Below are positions 19,498-28,223 of a stretch of 52,180 nt of DNA, piece after piece; position 1 is the stretch's first letter, and the number at the start of each line of letters is the position of its first letter. The DNA comes from an uncultured Saprospiraceae bacterium (GTDB taxonomy: Bacteria > Bacteroidota > Bacteroidia > Chitinophagales > Saprospiraceae): assembly GCA_938022935.1 (NCBI GenBank), contig CALIHL010000079.1, forward strand, positions 1 to 52,180. Direction: 5' to 3'. Position numbers and translations under genes: made by a program. Under the pieces are notes generated by a model. The model worked only from the letters and a program-made list of their open reading frames with translations, had not been told where the DNA came from and made no database searches.

Positions 19498-20256
19498 ATG
19501 AAAAATATTCTGACGCTTCTATTTTTATCGATCTCCATGATCGGTTTCAGCCAAAACTTTATCGATCGCAACTTCGGCCAATACGAAGACCTCGATGAAA
19601 CTACAGTAATACACGTGACGGCTAAGTCTTTTGAACTTGCATCTTTTGTGATACCTACTAATGATGATGAAGAACGAGAACTCAGCGAGTTCGTCGGTTC
19701 CATCGAAGCCCTTGACCTTATCTCTGTACCTGAGCTCGCTACCGCAAAGACTGAATATGCAAGGGGCAAAGCAACTTTAGACAAGACATTTGAAGAACTG
19801 GTCAATGTTAAAGACAAGGGTAGCAGGTTTGCCCTTTACATTGATCAAGAGAATGACATCGTCTATGAACTGGTTGGCATCGGTTATGACGAAGGAGACT
19901 TCTTTGTGGTATCAGTAACAGGAGCTATGGATTTGGATGCACTGTCATCTGTGATCAACAAGATAGACTCAGATAAACTTAAGCCACTCAAAAAAATGGG
20001 ATCTTATAACGCAACCGACTTCGAGATCTACCCTAACCCTGTCAGCACAGCAGCTGGCCTTCAGGTTGACATACCTGAAAATCTTATCGGTGGAGAGGCT
20101 TCAGTAATTGATATGAATGGCAGTGTGGTGAAAAGATTCTCTATCACTCAAGGAAGTCATAGGATAGATACTGCTGATCTAACTCCAGGTACCTATGTAG
20201 TAGGACTTGAAAAAGATAGTGTCTTGATCAAAAAGCAAGTGGTAGTCGTCAGATAG
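19498..20256 (+). CDS. DUF4252-like secreted protein with a T9SS sorting domain
   Basis: A 252-residue protein. A signal peptide (MKNILTLLFLSISMIGFSQ) is followed by a domain resembling DUF4252 (about 25-165, with a buried Asp/Glu-rich helix and the strand FFVVSVTGAMDLDALSSVINKID). Residues about 173-252 form a type A T9SS sorting domain (DFEIYPNPVSTAAGLQ ... LIKKQVVVVR). DUF4252 proteins are usually short lipoproteins or periplasmic proteins, so export through T9SS is an uncommon arrangement. No function is known. It ends at a good terminator. Confidence 0.8.
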   Translation: MKNILTLLFLSISMIGFSQNFIDRNFGQYEDLDETTVIHVTAKSFELASFVIPTNDDEERELSEFVGSIEALDLISVPELATAKTEYARGKATLDKTFEELVNVKDKGSRFALYIDQENDIVYELVGIGYDEGDFFVVSVTGAMDLDALSSVINKIDSDKLKPLKKMGSYNATDFEIYPNPVSTAAGLQVDIPENLIGGEASVIDMNGSVVKRFSITQGSHRIDTADLTPGTYVVGLEKDSVLIKKQVVVVR

Positions 20257-20282
20257 CCATCGAGAGCAAAAGGTTAAAATTA

Positions 20283-20312
20283 AAGCTCTTCCTCTATGGA
20301 AGGGCTTTTTTT
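20283..20312 (+). terminator. Terminator of the DUF4252/T9SS gene, possibly bidirectional
   Basis: AAGCTCTTCC (20283-20292) pairs with GGAAGGGCTT (20298-20307) with one G-U pair and a 5-base loop, followed by a run of seven T. On the minus strand the same hairpin is followed by an AT-rich tract, so it could also serve the converging aquaporin gene. Confidence 0.8.
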
Positions 20313-20339
20313 ATGCTCCCTGGTTTTTATGCCTCCACC

Positions 20340-21065
20340 TTATACAACATACATCTTAACTAAAGCAGCCAGCACAGCACCGATGATCGGCCCCACAACT
20401 GGTACCCAAGCATAGCCCCAACCGTTATCTCCTTTGTTGGTTATAGGGAGTACAGCGTGCATGATTCTTGGACCTAAGTCACGTGCTGGATTGATCGCAT
20501 AGCCTGTTGTCCCACCCAGTGCAACACCGATACCTAGTACGACTAAGGCTATCGGAAGCGCATCGATAGCACCGAGTGAAGCAGCTTGTTCACCTACAGA
20601 TGCACCTACGATGTGAAAGGCTCCATAAACCAATACAAAAGTACCCAAGACCTCACTTAGCACATTGGAGAAAGTAGAAGGTATCGCAGGGGTATTACAA
20701 AAAGTAGACTTGATACCTGCTGCATCTGTAGTCGCTTCATAATGAGGTCGATACATCATCCACACAAGACTCGTTCCCAACATGGCACCTAACATCTGAG
20801 CGATGATATAACCTGGCACCAAGGACCATGAGAAGCCACCTGACACGGCCATTCCGATCGTAACTGCCGGATTAAGATGCCCCAATCCACCTGCCGATGT
20901 ACAAACGAATACACCAATAAATACTGCAATGGCCCAACCGAATGCGATGACAATAAGCCCTGAGTCTTTGCCATAAGTTTTATCCAAAGCTACATTGGCC
21001 ACAACACCATTACCTAATAATAGTAGTATTGCAGTGCCTACAAATTCTGCGAGATAAGCTGACAT
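20340..21065 (-). CDS. glpF: Aquaglyceroporin (MIP family), probable glycerol facilitator
   Basis: A 241-residue polytopic membrane channel. The two half-helix motifs are HLNPAVTIG (NPA at 65-67) and GYAINPARDLGPR (NPARD at 192-196). The Asp after the second NPA box and the DLGPR ending are features of glycerol-conducting channels. Six membrane segments are evident. It stands alone; no glycerol kinase or dehydrogenase is adjacent. Water versus glycerol selectivity is inferred from motifs, so the symbol is moderately supported. Confidence 0.92.
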   Translation of the reverse strand: MSAYLAEFVGTAILLLLGNGVVANVALDKTYGKDSGLIVIAFGWAIAVFIGVFVCTSAGGLGHLNPAVTIGMAVSGGFSWSLVPGYIIAQMLGAMLGTSLVWMMYRPHYEATTDAAGIKSTFCNTPAIPSTFSNVLSEVLGTFVLVYGAFHIVGASVGEQAASLGAIDALPIALVVLGIGVALGGTTGYAINPARDLGPRIMHAVLPITNKGDNGWGYAWVPVVGPIIGAVLAALVKMYVV

Positions 21066-21140
21066 TTAGATTTAGTTTTGTTACTCAGGTCGATATACAT
21101 CGTCTAATGTAAGTAAATTAATCATTCACAAATAATCGTT

Positions 21141-21830
21141 ATGAAATTTCGCAAGTTGCCCTTTCTCCTTGTCTCTCTCTTGATCCTTGGAAGCTCATGT
21201 AGCACATTACAAAACCTCGCGATGGCCCCATCTAATCTGGAAACCATCAATGCAGTCAAAGAAGTACTCAATGGCAGTGCCTTTAAAGCTATAGAAGGTT
21301 TGGCGAAAGCTTCCAATGGTGGACTCGAAGCTTTACTACCCGAGGAAGCAAGACCAGTTATCACAACCCTTAAGACATTAGGCTTAGGTGATGAGATCAA
21401 CAAGTTAGATAAGAAACTGGGCGTGGTATCCGAAGCTGCTTATATAGAGAGCAAAGGCCTGATGTCTGATGCGATCAAAGAAGTTAAGTTTGAAGATGCA
21501 GCGTCGATTGTGATGGGAGGAGAGAACGCTGCTACTATTGCTTTGAAAAACGCGATGTATGGCGCTGTCAAGAAAAGATACAGTGACAGATTAGATGGTC
21601 AGTTGGCCAATGTTGATGAGACGAAGCACTGGGACACCGCAGTATCAGCTTATAACTTATTTGCAAAGAAAAAGATAGAAGGTTCACTTTCAGATTTTAT
21701 CTCAGAGCGCGCAGTTGACGCAGTCTTCATAGCCATGGGCAAAGAGGAAGCGGTGATCAGAAAGAACCCAGCCTCTCTTGAGAAAGCAGTGGTTACTAAA
21801 GTCTTTGACTATTATAAAGATAAGAAGTAG
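21141..21830 (+). CDS. DUF4197 family lipoprotein
   Basis: A 229-residue protein with a lipoprotein-type signal (MKFRKLPFLLVSLLILGSSC, acylated Cys about 20). The helical mature part matches DUF4197: a repeated GL...AL pattern near the start, then LPEEARPVITTLKTLGLGDEINKL, a central ISK-like KEVKFEDAASIVMGGENAAT and an ending NPASLEKAVVTKVFDYYKDKK. The function of DUF4197 is unknown. It is divergent from the aquaporin gene. Confidence 0.85.
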   Translation: MKFRKLPFLLVSLLILGSSCSTLQNLAMAPSNLETINAVKEVLNGSAFKAIEGLAKASNGGLEALLPEEARPVITTLKTLGLGDEINKLDKKLGVVSEAAYIESKGLMSDAIKEVKFEDAASIVMGGENAATIALKNAMYGAVKKRYSDRLDGQLANVDETKHWDTAVSAYNLFAKKKIEGSLSDFISERAVDAVFIAMGKEEAVIRKNPASLEKAVVTKVFDYYKDKK

Positions 21831-21897
21831 GCTTGCGCCAAATATTCTAATTTAGGATACATAGAGCTTAAAGTCAAAGGTGTCATATCTTAGAGGT

Positions 21898-22401
21898 ATG
21901 AGTGACTTAACAGCAGCAAAAGAGAAAGATTACTTTCAAGACTATATGCCAGGCAACGTTTGCTTTGGTTGCGGAATAGACAATCCTCAAGGATTGCAAA
22001 TCAAGAGTTACTGGGAAGAAGATGAGAGCGTCTGCATCTGGCACTCTAAGGAGCACTACCATGGTTGGGCATCATTACTCAATGGTGGTGTTATGGCCAC
22101 TCTTGTAGATTGTCACTGTATGTGCACTGCTATGGCGCATGCCTATAAAGTTGAAAACAGAACACTTGATAGCGAGCCACATTATAAATACGCCACGGGT
22201 ACTCTGTCCATCAAATATCTAAAACCTACCGCTAACGATCATCCAGTAGAACTAAGAGCAATCGTAAGAGAGGCTAAAGGACGAAAGACCACTATAGATT
22301 GCTCTATCTATTCTGAAGGTGTGCTAACAGCTACTGCTGAGGTGATCGCCATAAGGGTGTTTGATAGTTCTAAGGAGGAAGCCGGGAGCAAGTTTACGTA
22401 A
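21898..22401 (+). CDS. PaaI family hotdog thioesterase
   Basis: A 167-residue hotdog protein. I chose ATG 21898 over the upstream GTG at 21880 because MSDLTAAKEKDYFQDYMPGN is the usual type of N-terminus. GNVCFGCGIDNPQGLQIKSYW and LNGGVMATLVDCHCMCTAMAHA carry the conserved CFGCG and catalytic-helix region of this clade, followed by LSIKYLKPTANDHPVEL. It probably hydrolyses acyl-CoA thioesters. A decayed copy of its last 65 or so codons lies 8 kb away at 30351-30531. Confidence 0.88.
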   Translation: MSDLTAAKEKDYFQDYMPGNVCFGCGIDNPQGLQIKSYWEEDESVCIWHSKEHYHGWASLLNGGVMATLVDCHCMCTAMAHAYKVENRTLDSEPHYKYATGTLSIKYLKPTANDHPVELRAIVREAKGRKTTIDCSIYSEGVLTATAEVIAIRVFDSSKEEAGSKFT

Positions 22402-22525
22402 CACTTCCAATCTGTCAGTACTCAATCATTACCCTACAACACAGTTAAACCCCCCTATTAAACCCTGCAATTTCTCCAAAAATCTATAAATATAGGTAGA
22501 AGAGCCCCTGATAGAGTGAGTAGAT

Positions 22526-25384
22526 TTGTGTAGTTTACGAGTAGCTCAACTAACATTCTTGCGATCAACACAACTTTCACTTCTTCTCCTATCTATCTTG
22601 GTAGGATTAAGCTTTGTACCTGGTTACGGTCAAGAGACTATAGAGATTTCTGAAAACGAAATTGTCCTCTTCGAGAAAGATACTATAGTCGATCTCAGTG
22701 GCACATGGATATCATATATAGATGAGCCGCCATACGACGATGCCCAGACAGTGCTTAACAATAAATTTCAAAATATTAATACAGATGAAATAAGCGCTAT
22801 TTGGAAAAACTCCATAAATAAAATATTCTGGTTTAGAATAAAAATCACTAACGGAGAAGAAAAAGAGTTATTGAATCATAAACTTTTCTGTGGCTATGTG
22901 GACAGAATGTTCTTGTACGAAATTATAAATGGCCGCTCTAATCTAATTGTTGAAAAAGGTATTGATCGTAACAAACGAGATTACCAACTTGATGTACAGT
23001 ACAATGACTTCTCGATAAGCTTGCCTCCAAAATCATCAAGAGAGTTCCTCATACATATATCAAGTGCATTTGCAACCACTAAAGGTGAAAACATCAACCT
23101 TTCGATTGTCAAAAGAGGCTATGAAAACAACCTAAACAGCCGGTCTAAAATCGCTAAAGAAATAGGGCTTGGCTTTTTATCAGTCTTAAGTATAATTTTT
23201 GCGTTCATGATGTTTGCATTTGTCATGTCTTTTCTTAATAAAGATCGTGTAACTTTTGCCTTCGGTTTGCTTTGCCTATCATTCATACTGTATTACCTAA
23301 GAGATCTTGAAGTGATGATTCAAGAAATTAACATCTATCCTGCAGTTCCAGATTTCAATACTATATCTGAGCCCATAACTAGATCACTAATTACTGGTTC
23401 ATTTACGTTTTTTACGTTTACCTATTTTCAAAATTTCTATAAACGGAATATTGTAAAAAAAACATCAATAGCTATATGCTTATTAGGCTTCGTTCAAGGG
23501 TTGTGGTTCCTATTCGGAGGGAGTACCTCACCTATGTCACCATATACTGCATTTGATGGCGTATTATATTTTGGTTATATAATATTAGAACAGATTAATT
23601 CATTTGTTGTACTTACATTATTATGGTCATCCACTTCCAATTATAGTCGATTCTATATAATAGGTACGCTAGTATTTATCCTTTCGAATTATGGCGGGCT
23701 TTTCTTAGGGTTAAGCCTTTTGAGCACTTCTCAGATACAGTATATCGAAAGCTATACCTCATTAATGGGAACCTTAGTATTTACACTTCTTATAGCATAC
23801 ATGCTTATACGAAGAGCTATTGCAATAGAAGGTGAGCTAAGAGCAAGGAACACACAAGTATCTCAATTATATACCTTAGATAAGATCAAATCTGAATTCT
23901 ACACCAACATTACTCATGAATTCAGGACACCATTGACAGTCATCCTAGGTATGGCAAGCAATCTTAATGGTCAACTCAAAGAAAAAAGTCTAATCACTAA
24001 AAATGGCAATAGACTACTGCAGTTAGTAAACCAAATGCTTGATCTCTCAAAAGCAAAATCTGGAAAATTAGAGTTACAGTATGCCCAGTCCGATGTAGTT
24101 GCATTCATAAAACACATTGCTAATTCTTATGCCACATACGCTGGCCAGCAACAGATAGAACTTTCATTCGTTTCGACTCACGATAAAATAATAATGGACT
24201 TTGATCCTTCTCGATTAGAACAGGTAGTTACTAACCTCATCTCCAATGCTATAAAGCACACTTCAAAAAATGGAGAAATTAAAATTGAAGTCACTAAATC
24301 AAAAGCAAATCTTCATTGCAAGGTAAAAGACAATGGTAAAGGCATCGCAGCACAAGATCTTCCATATGTATTTGATCGATATTATCAGTCACAAGAATCT
24401 AATCTTTCCAACAACAACCATGAAGGTACAGGTATCGGACTTTCTATAGTCAAACAACTAGTCATGGCGATGAATGGGACTGTAGATGTTAAGAGCAAAC
24501 TTTACAAGGGTTCAACTTTCATGATTTCAATTCCAATTACTAATAAAAGTCCTGCTAAAGCTCCTCATAATTATAAAAGTCCTAACGTTAGCGCAAGTGT
24601 CCCTATAAAACCACAACCGGTCAACACATCTAACACGACTCAAGAAAAATCAGATATCCTCATTGTAGAAGACAATCAAGATGTATCAGATTATGTAGTA
24701 AGCTGTCTTCAAGATCAGTACAATACACTTACTGCTAGAGATGGGCAACAAGGATTGCGTATGGCTCAAGAACATTCTCCAGACCTAATCATCAGCGATG
24801 TCATGATGCCAACGATGGATGGTTATCAAATGACAAGATCAATCAGAAAAGATGATCAATGCAATCATATCCCAATCATCTTGCTTACGGCCAAAGCATC
24901 CAAAAGCGAAGTCATTGAAGGTTTGGCAGAAGGTGCAGATGATTACCTCACAAAGCCTTTTGATCGACAAGAGCTTTTACTCCGTGTCAATAATATACTA
25001 GAAAGCAGACGCCGATATGCACTCAAAAATCAACTTATCATTCAATCGCCTGTACAAAGCCCAGAACTGCATCCTTGGCTACAGAAGTTCAGAGATCTTA
25101 TAATAGAGCATATCGATGAAGAGATCACGGGAGAATGGCTAAGCCAACATCTGTTCTTAAGCCGCTCTCAGATCCATCGGAAGCTGCAGTCACTTGCTAA
25201 TGTTTCAACTACAGAATATATCAAGCAAATCAGACTACAGCAAGCCAGAAAACTCCTCATGGAAACCGAGCTCTCCATAGAAGAGATCTCTCACAAAGTA
25301 GGATTTAAGTCTGCAAGTCATTTCTCTACTTCATTTAAGGCGGCATTTGATCAAAATCCTTCTGCTCTGCGCAAAGACTTTTAA
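22526..25384 (+). CDS. Hybrid two-component regulator: 7TM-DISM sensor, histidine kinase, receiver, AraC DNA-binding domain
   Basis: 952 residues combining sensing and transcription control. A signal peptide is followed by a 7TMR-DISM extracellular domain (about 45-190), seven membrane helices (about 212-435), HisKA with H-box EFYTNITHEFRTPL (456-469, phospho-His about 463), and HATPase with N-box NLISNAIKHT (about 569), DNGKGI and GTGIGLSIVKQL. The receiver domain starts about 710 with DILIVEDN, phospho-Asp about 758 in ISDVMMPTMDG. The AraC HTH is about 865-952. There is no ATG near the start: the frame opens after a TGA at 22517, with TTG 22526 or TTG 22559 as candidates; the latter gives a cleaner signal peptide. 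It probably regulates neighbouring surface genes. Confidence 0.92.
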   Translation: MCSLRVAQLTFLRSTQLSLLLLSILVGLSFVPGYGQETIEISENEIVLFEKDTIVDLSGTWISYIDEPPYDDAQTVLNNKFQNINTDEISAIWKNSINKIFWFRIKITNGEEKELLNHKLFCGYVDRMFLYEIINGRSNLIVEKGIDRNKRDYQLDVQYNDFSISLPPKSSREFLIHISSAFATTKGENINLSIVKRGYENNLNSRSKIAKEIGLGFLSVLSIIFAFMMFAFVMSFLNKDRVTFAFGLLCLSFILYYLRDLEVMIQEINIYPAVPDFNTISEPITRSLITGSFTFFTFTYFQNFYKRNIVKKTSIAICLLGFVQGLWFLFGGSTSPMSPYTAFDGVLYFGYIILEQINSFVVLTLLWSSTSNYSRFYIIGTLVFILSNYGGLFLGLSLLSTSQIQYIESYTSLMGTLVFTLLIAYMLIRRAIAIEGELRARNTQVSQLYTLDKIKSEFYTNITHEFRTPLTVILGMASNLNGQLKEKSLITKNGNRLLQLVNQMLDLSKAKSGKLELQYAQSDVVAFIKHIANSYATYAGQQQIELSFVSTHDKIIMDFDPSRLEQVVTNLISNAIKHTSKNGEIKIEVTKSKANLHCKVKDNGKGIAAQDLPYVFDRYYQSQESNLSNNNHEGTGIGLSIVKQLVMAMNGTVDVKSKLYKGSTFMISIPITNKSPAKAPHNYKSPNVSASVPIKPQPVNTSNTTQEKSDILIVEDNQDVSDYVVSCLQDQYNTLTARDGQQGLRMAQEHSPDLIISDVMMPTMDGYQMTRSIRKDDQCNHIPIILLTAKASKSEVIEGLAEGADDYLTKPFDRQELLLRVNNILESRRRYALKNQLIIQSPVQSPELHPWLQKFRDLIIEHIDEEITGEWLSQHLFLSRSQIHRKLQSLANVSTTEYIKQIRLQQARKLLMETELSIEEISHKVGFKSASHFSTSFKAAFDQNPSALRKDF

Positions 25385-25451
25385 GTCTTTGGATTACAAC
25401 TTTCTTTTTTCATAAACTAATTCTCTGCATTGTCTTAGCAGCCATTCTTCT

Positions 25452-25500
25452 GTGTTGCACGCTCATTTGTGCATGTTGCATATCCATGCGAATGCAACAC
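25452..25500. promoter_or_regulatory. Inverted and direct repeats upstream of the LuxR-type regulator gene
   Basis: TGTTGCAT (25474-25481) is an exact inverted match to ATGCAACA (25492-25499), 10 bases apart. A further GTGTTGCA (25452-25459) matches the same motif and pairs with TGCAACAC (25493-25500). It looks like a multi-copy regulator binding site, about 125-170 bases before the gene at 25623. Further related words (GCAAATATATGCG, GCAAATCGCATG) follow to 25555. Confidence 0.45.
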
Positions 25501-25622
25501 ACAAGCAAATATATGCGACAGTAATATACAGGCAAATCGCATGTATATAAAGAGATTAGCATTTGTCAACTACCACTACTCACGGATAGATTAGACAAAC
25601 TTACTCACTTAAATCAACAGCG

Positions 25623-25931
25623 ATGATCCTCCAAAGGTCCCCACATTCAACAGCACTAAAGAGTATGCCAACTACACTTACCAATCGTGAATGCGAGATA
25701 CTTAGGCTCGTTGCAAATGAGTACAACACTCTTCAAGTTGCAGACCTACTCTGTATAAGCGAATACACGGTCGTCAGTCATCGTCAGAATATCATGATAA
25801 AACTCAATGTAAAGAATGCAGCAGGGATGGTTAGGAGGGGGTTTGAGATAGGGGTGCTCTCACTGAGTAATGAGATAAAAGAAGCTGACCGATCCGCTAA
25901 TAAATACAATCATCAAGCTGTCACCATTTAA
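25623..25931 (+). CDS. Short LuxR-type HTH transcription regulator
   Basis: A 102-residue protein that is essentially a single LuxR (GerE) DNA-binding domain: LTNRECEILRLVANEYNTLQVADLLCISEYTVVSHRQNIMIKLNVKNAAGMVRRGFEIG. No receiver or other sensor domain precedes it, so it may respond through another factor or be constitutive. It sits just downstream of the hybrid regulator and upstream of two secreted proteins. The start could also be the Met at residue 15. Confidence 0.85.
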   Translation: MILQRSPHSTALKSMPTTLTNRECEILRLVANEYNTLQVADLLCISEYTVVSHRQNIMIKLNVKNAAGMVRRGFEIGVLSLSNEIKEADRSANKYNHQAVTI

Positions 25932-26020
25932 TTAGACAACGGCGCACAACTAAATATCAATATGATGAATTGCCCTAATGATAATCGAAATTAATTCTAA
26001 CACTTTTAAAAATATCCAAA

Positions 26021-26560
26021 ATGAAAAAAACACTAATTCTCTCAATTACAATTATCCTTACATTATCATGTTTGCAACATGCTAATGCTCAAAATGCTGA
26101 AGTGGAAGGATCTATTACACTTATAAAGGACGTTGGAACAACACTTTCGTTCGAGGGCAAAAGCCAAACGTTCTTCACTTTCCCTCCATCCCCAGCACCA
26201 GTTCGCGAAACCAAGTTAACAATAGGATATGTACAAGGAGTAACAAATTTCCAATTCCCATTCTTGAATGTAAGAGAGGAAGTATTTATAAGATCAGCAA
26301 ATGAAATTTTAAACATTCAGGCTCCGCAAATTCAAATTTCCAGCGCGGGTGTTTCTGACGTCCCTTCATTACATGTTCAAGGGATACTACAGGTTGGCAA
26401 CGAGGAAATAGGAGATGAATCTTTTCATCCTGGCATGATTCGCTTCAATTCTGATAATAATATTTTTGAAGGATACAATGGCGAATGTTGGGTTGCATTA
26501 TCAGGTAATTGTCCTGTCATATTACTAGAGAAACATGACCCGGATAAAACTCCAGAATAA
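26021..26560 (+). CDS. Secreted protein with a tail-fibre-like C-terminal motif
   Basis: A 179-residue protein with a signal peptide (MKKTLILSITIILTLSCLQHANAQ). The middle is beta-rich (FIRSANEILNIQAPQIQISS, then SLHVQGILQVGNEE). The ending PGMIRFNSDNNIFEGYNGECWVAL matches the GxIRYNxxTxxFEGYxGxxW motif found in Bacteroidota surface fibres and phage tail-fibre proteins, where it precedes or replaces an S74 chaperone. It is 84 bases upstream of the S74 protein and probably belongs to the same system, which is inference. Confidence 0.7.
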   Translation: MKKTLILSITIILTLSCLQHANAQNAEVEGSITLIKDVGTTLSFEGKSQTFFTFPPSPAPVRETKLTIGYVQGVTNFQFPFLNVREEVFIRSANEILNIQAPQIQISSAGVSDVPSLHVQGILQVGNEEIGDESFHPGMIRFNSDNNIFEGYNGECWVALSGNCPVILLEKHDPDKTPE

Positions 26561-26643
26561 TCATTTTCTATTCAGTAAAATTGAAAATTCAGCACCATTC
26601 AGACTAATGAACTAGTAGGCTTATATAATAAAAAAGAAAAATT

Positions 26644-28017
26644 ATGCAAAAGTATATTCTTCTATTATCCTTAGTCAGCCTCACTTCTTGGCTCTACGCC
26701 ACGAATGACCTATGTAGTGATGCAATAAATATTGCACTTAATGAAGGACTTGAATGCAGCAGTCCTTATAGCGGCAATACCTTCAATACGACTTTTACAG
26801 ATGAATTCATTGATGCGTGTTCTGACGATACATTTTATGATGCTTGGTATTCCTTTACTGCAACGTCTTCAACACATTTCATATCTGGTGAAGTAACCTC
26901 TTTCGCTTTTGGTAATTGCTCTCCTTCATTTTCAATATTCAGCGGAAGCTGTGGTCAACTTAATCTCATAGAGTGCTTAGTTGGTGAATCTGAATTGCCA
27001 ATGACAACATTGTATTTAAATGTCGGCGATACCTACTTCATACGCGTTGCTTGCACTGCACAAATTAGCTATGATATTTGCATTACAACTGGTCCGAACA
27101 ACGATGAATGTCCAAATAGCACCGAAATAGCAGTGGGCACCACTGGCTGTATAAATTCAATAACAGGAAGCACAGAAGGAGCTACTAAGTCCTTTGATAA
27201 CCTCAATTGCACAAGTAGCGGCCAAGATCTTTGGTATCATTTTACGGCACCAACCAATGAGGCATCCATTGAGCTATATCTAAATGATCCAGCTATGTCA
27301 GATACTCTTTTAAGTTTTGTTCTTTACAAGAATACTTCTTTTTGCGACCTGGATTATTCAGATCAAATAGGATATGGCAATGCTAATCAGAGAGTAAGTC
27401 TTGATAGTCTGGTTGTTGGCAATCAATATTTGATAAGAGTAATAGGGAAAGATGGTTCTGTTCCATTTAGACTCTGTGTCAATAGTATAAAACTCTTGGT
27501 TCAAGACTTGATTGATGAATTATCTAATGAAATAGTTTGGTCATCCTCAAATTCAGCCGATACTGTATTCGTAGAAAACGCAAATGTTGGGATCAATAAT
27601 ACAAATCCTCTGGCGTCATTAGATGTTGTTGGTAACGTTGTTATAGATTATCAACCACAAAGTGGTTCAACCCAAGCTTTAGAGGTACTCGGCAGCGTAT
27701 CCATCTCGGGAGAACTAACTACAGATTCTGATATTCGTTATAAAAAGAATATTGAATCAATAAAATTTGCAGTAGAACAAATATCACACTTGAATCCTGT
27801 TAGCTATAATTATGATACGGCACAGTTTCCCGAACGAAATTTTACTGAGAAGGAGAAGATGGGCTTACTTGCTCAAGAGGTTGAAAGCGTTTTCTCAAAT
27901 TTGGTAAGTACTAACTCAGATGGATACAAAGCGGTCAACTATTCTGAATTGATTCCATTATTGATCAAAGCAATTCAAGAACAGCAATTAGAGATAGATC
28001 AACTCAAAGGGAATTAA
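26644..28017 (+). CDS. Secreted PPC-like protein with a C-terminal S74 self-cleaving chaperone domain
   Basis: 457 residues with a signal peptide (MQKYILLLSLVSLTSWLYA). Two cysteine-containing PPC-like modules (about 20-150 and 153-285) each begin N-D-x-C-x-x-A/S. A beta-prism-like linker (VGINNTNPLASLDVVG) follows, and residues about 362-457 form a Peptidase_S74 intramolecular chaperone: SDIRYKKNI, then LAQEVE and GYKAVNYSELIPLLIKAIQEQ. Ser362 and Lys367 match the Ser/Lys dyad used for self-cleavage in this family, so the last 96 residues should be released after trimer folding. The protein is probably a trimeric surface fibre. No sorting domain is visible. Confidence 0.88.
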   Translation: MQKYILLLSLVSLTSWLYATNDLCSDAINIALNEGLECSSPYSGNTFNTTFTDEFIDACSDDTFYDAWYSFTATSSTHFISGEVTSFAFGNCSPSFSIFSGSCGQLNLIECLVGESELPMTTLYLNVGDTYFIRVACTAQISYDICITTGPNNDECPNSTEIAVGTTGCINSITGSTEGATKSFDNLNCTSSGQDLWYHFTAPTNEASIELYLNDPAMSDTLLSFVLYKNTSFCDLDYSDQIGYGNANQRVSLDSLVVGNQYLIRVIGKDGSVPFRLCVNSIKLLVQDLIDELSNEIVWSSSNSADTVFVENANVGINNTNPLASLDVVGNVVIDYQPQSGSTQALEVLGSVSISGELTTDSDIRYKKNIESIKFAVEQISHLNPVSYNYDTAQFPERNFTEKEKMGLLAQEVESVFSNLVSTNSDGYKAVNYSELIPLLIKAIQEQQLEIDQLKGN

Positions 28018-28157
28018 ATTAAAAGGGAAACAAAATTGTAAATAAGATTTCTGACTTGTTTTTAACAAAAAGATTTTTGCGGTTATCAGTTCAAAAGTAA
28101 CAGCAGTCTTAGAAAGTCAGGATTGCTTTCTTTAATAAGCAAGGTAATGAGAAGTAT

Positions 28158-28214
28158 ATACGAATAAAGCACCCATATGATTATCAAGTCATACGGGCAC
28201 TTATTCGTATTTTA
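28158..28214 (+). terminator. Long hairpin between the S74 protein gene and the kinase-like gene
   Basis: ATACGAATAA (28158-28167) pairs perfectly with TTATTCGTAT (28201-28210), with further partial pairing inside (GCACCC / GGGCAC-like and ATGA / TCAT), then TTTTA. It could end the S74 transcript, but it also sits 14 bases before the next ATG, so a role in translation control is possible. Confidence 0.5.
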
Positions 28215-28223
28215 ATGTCATAA

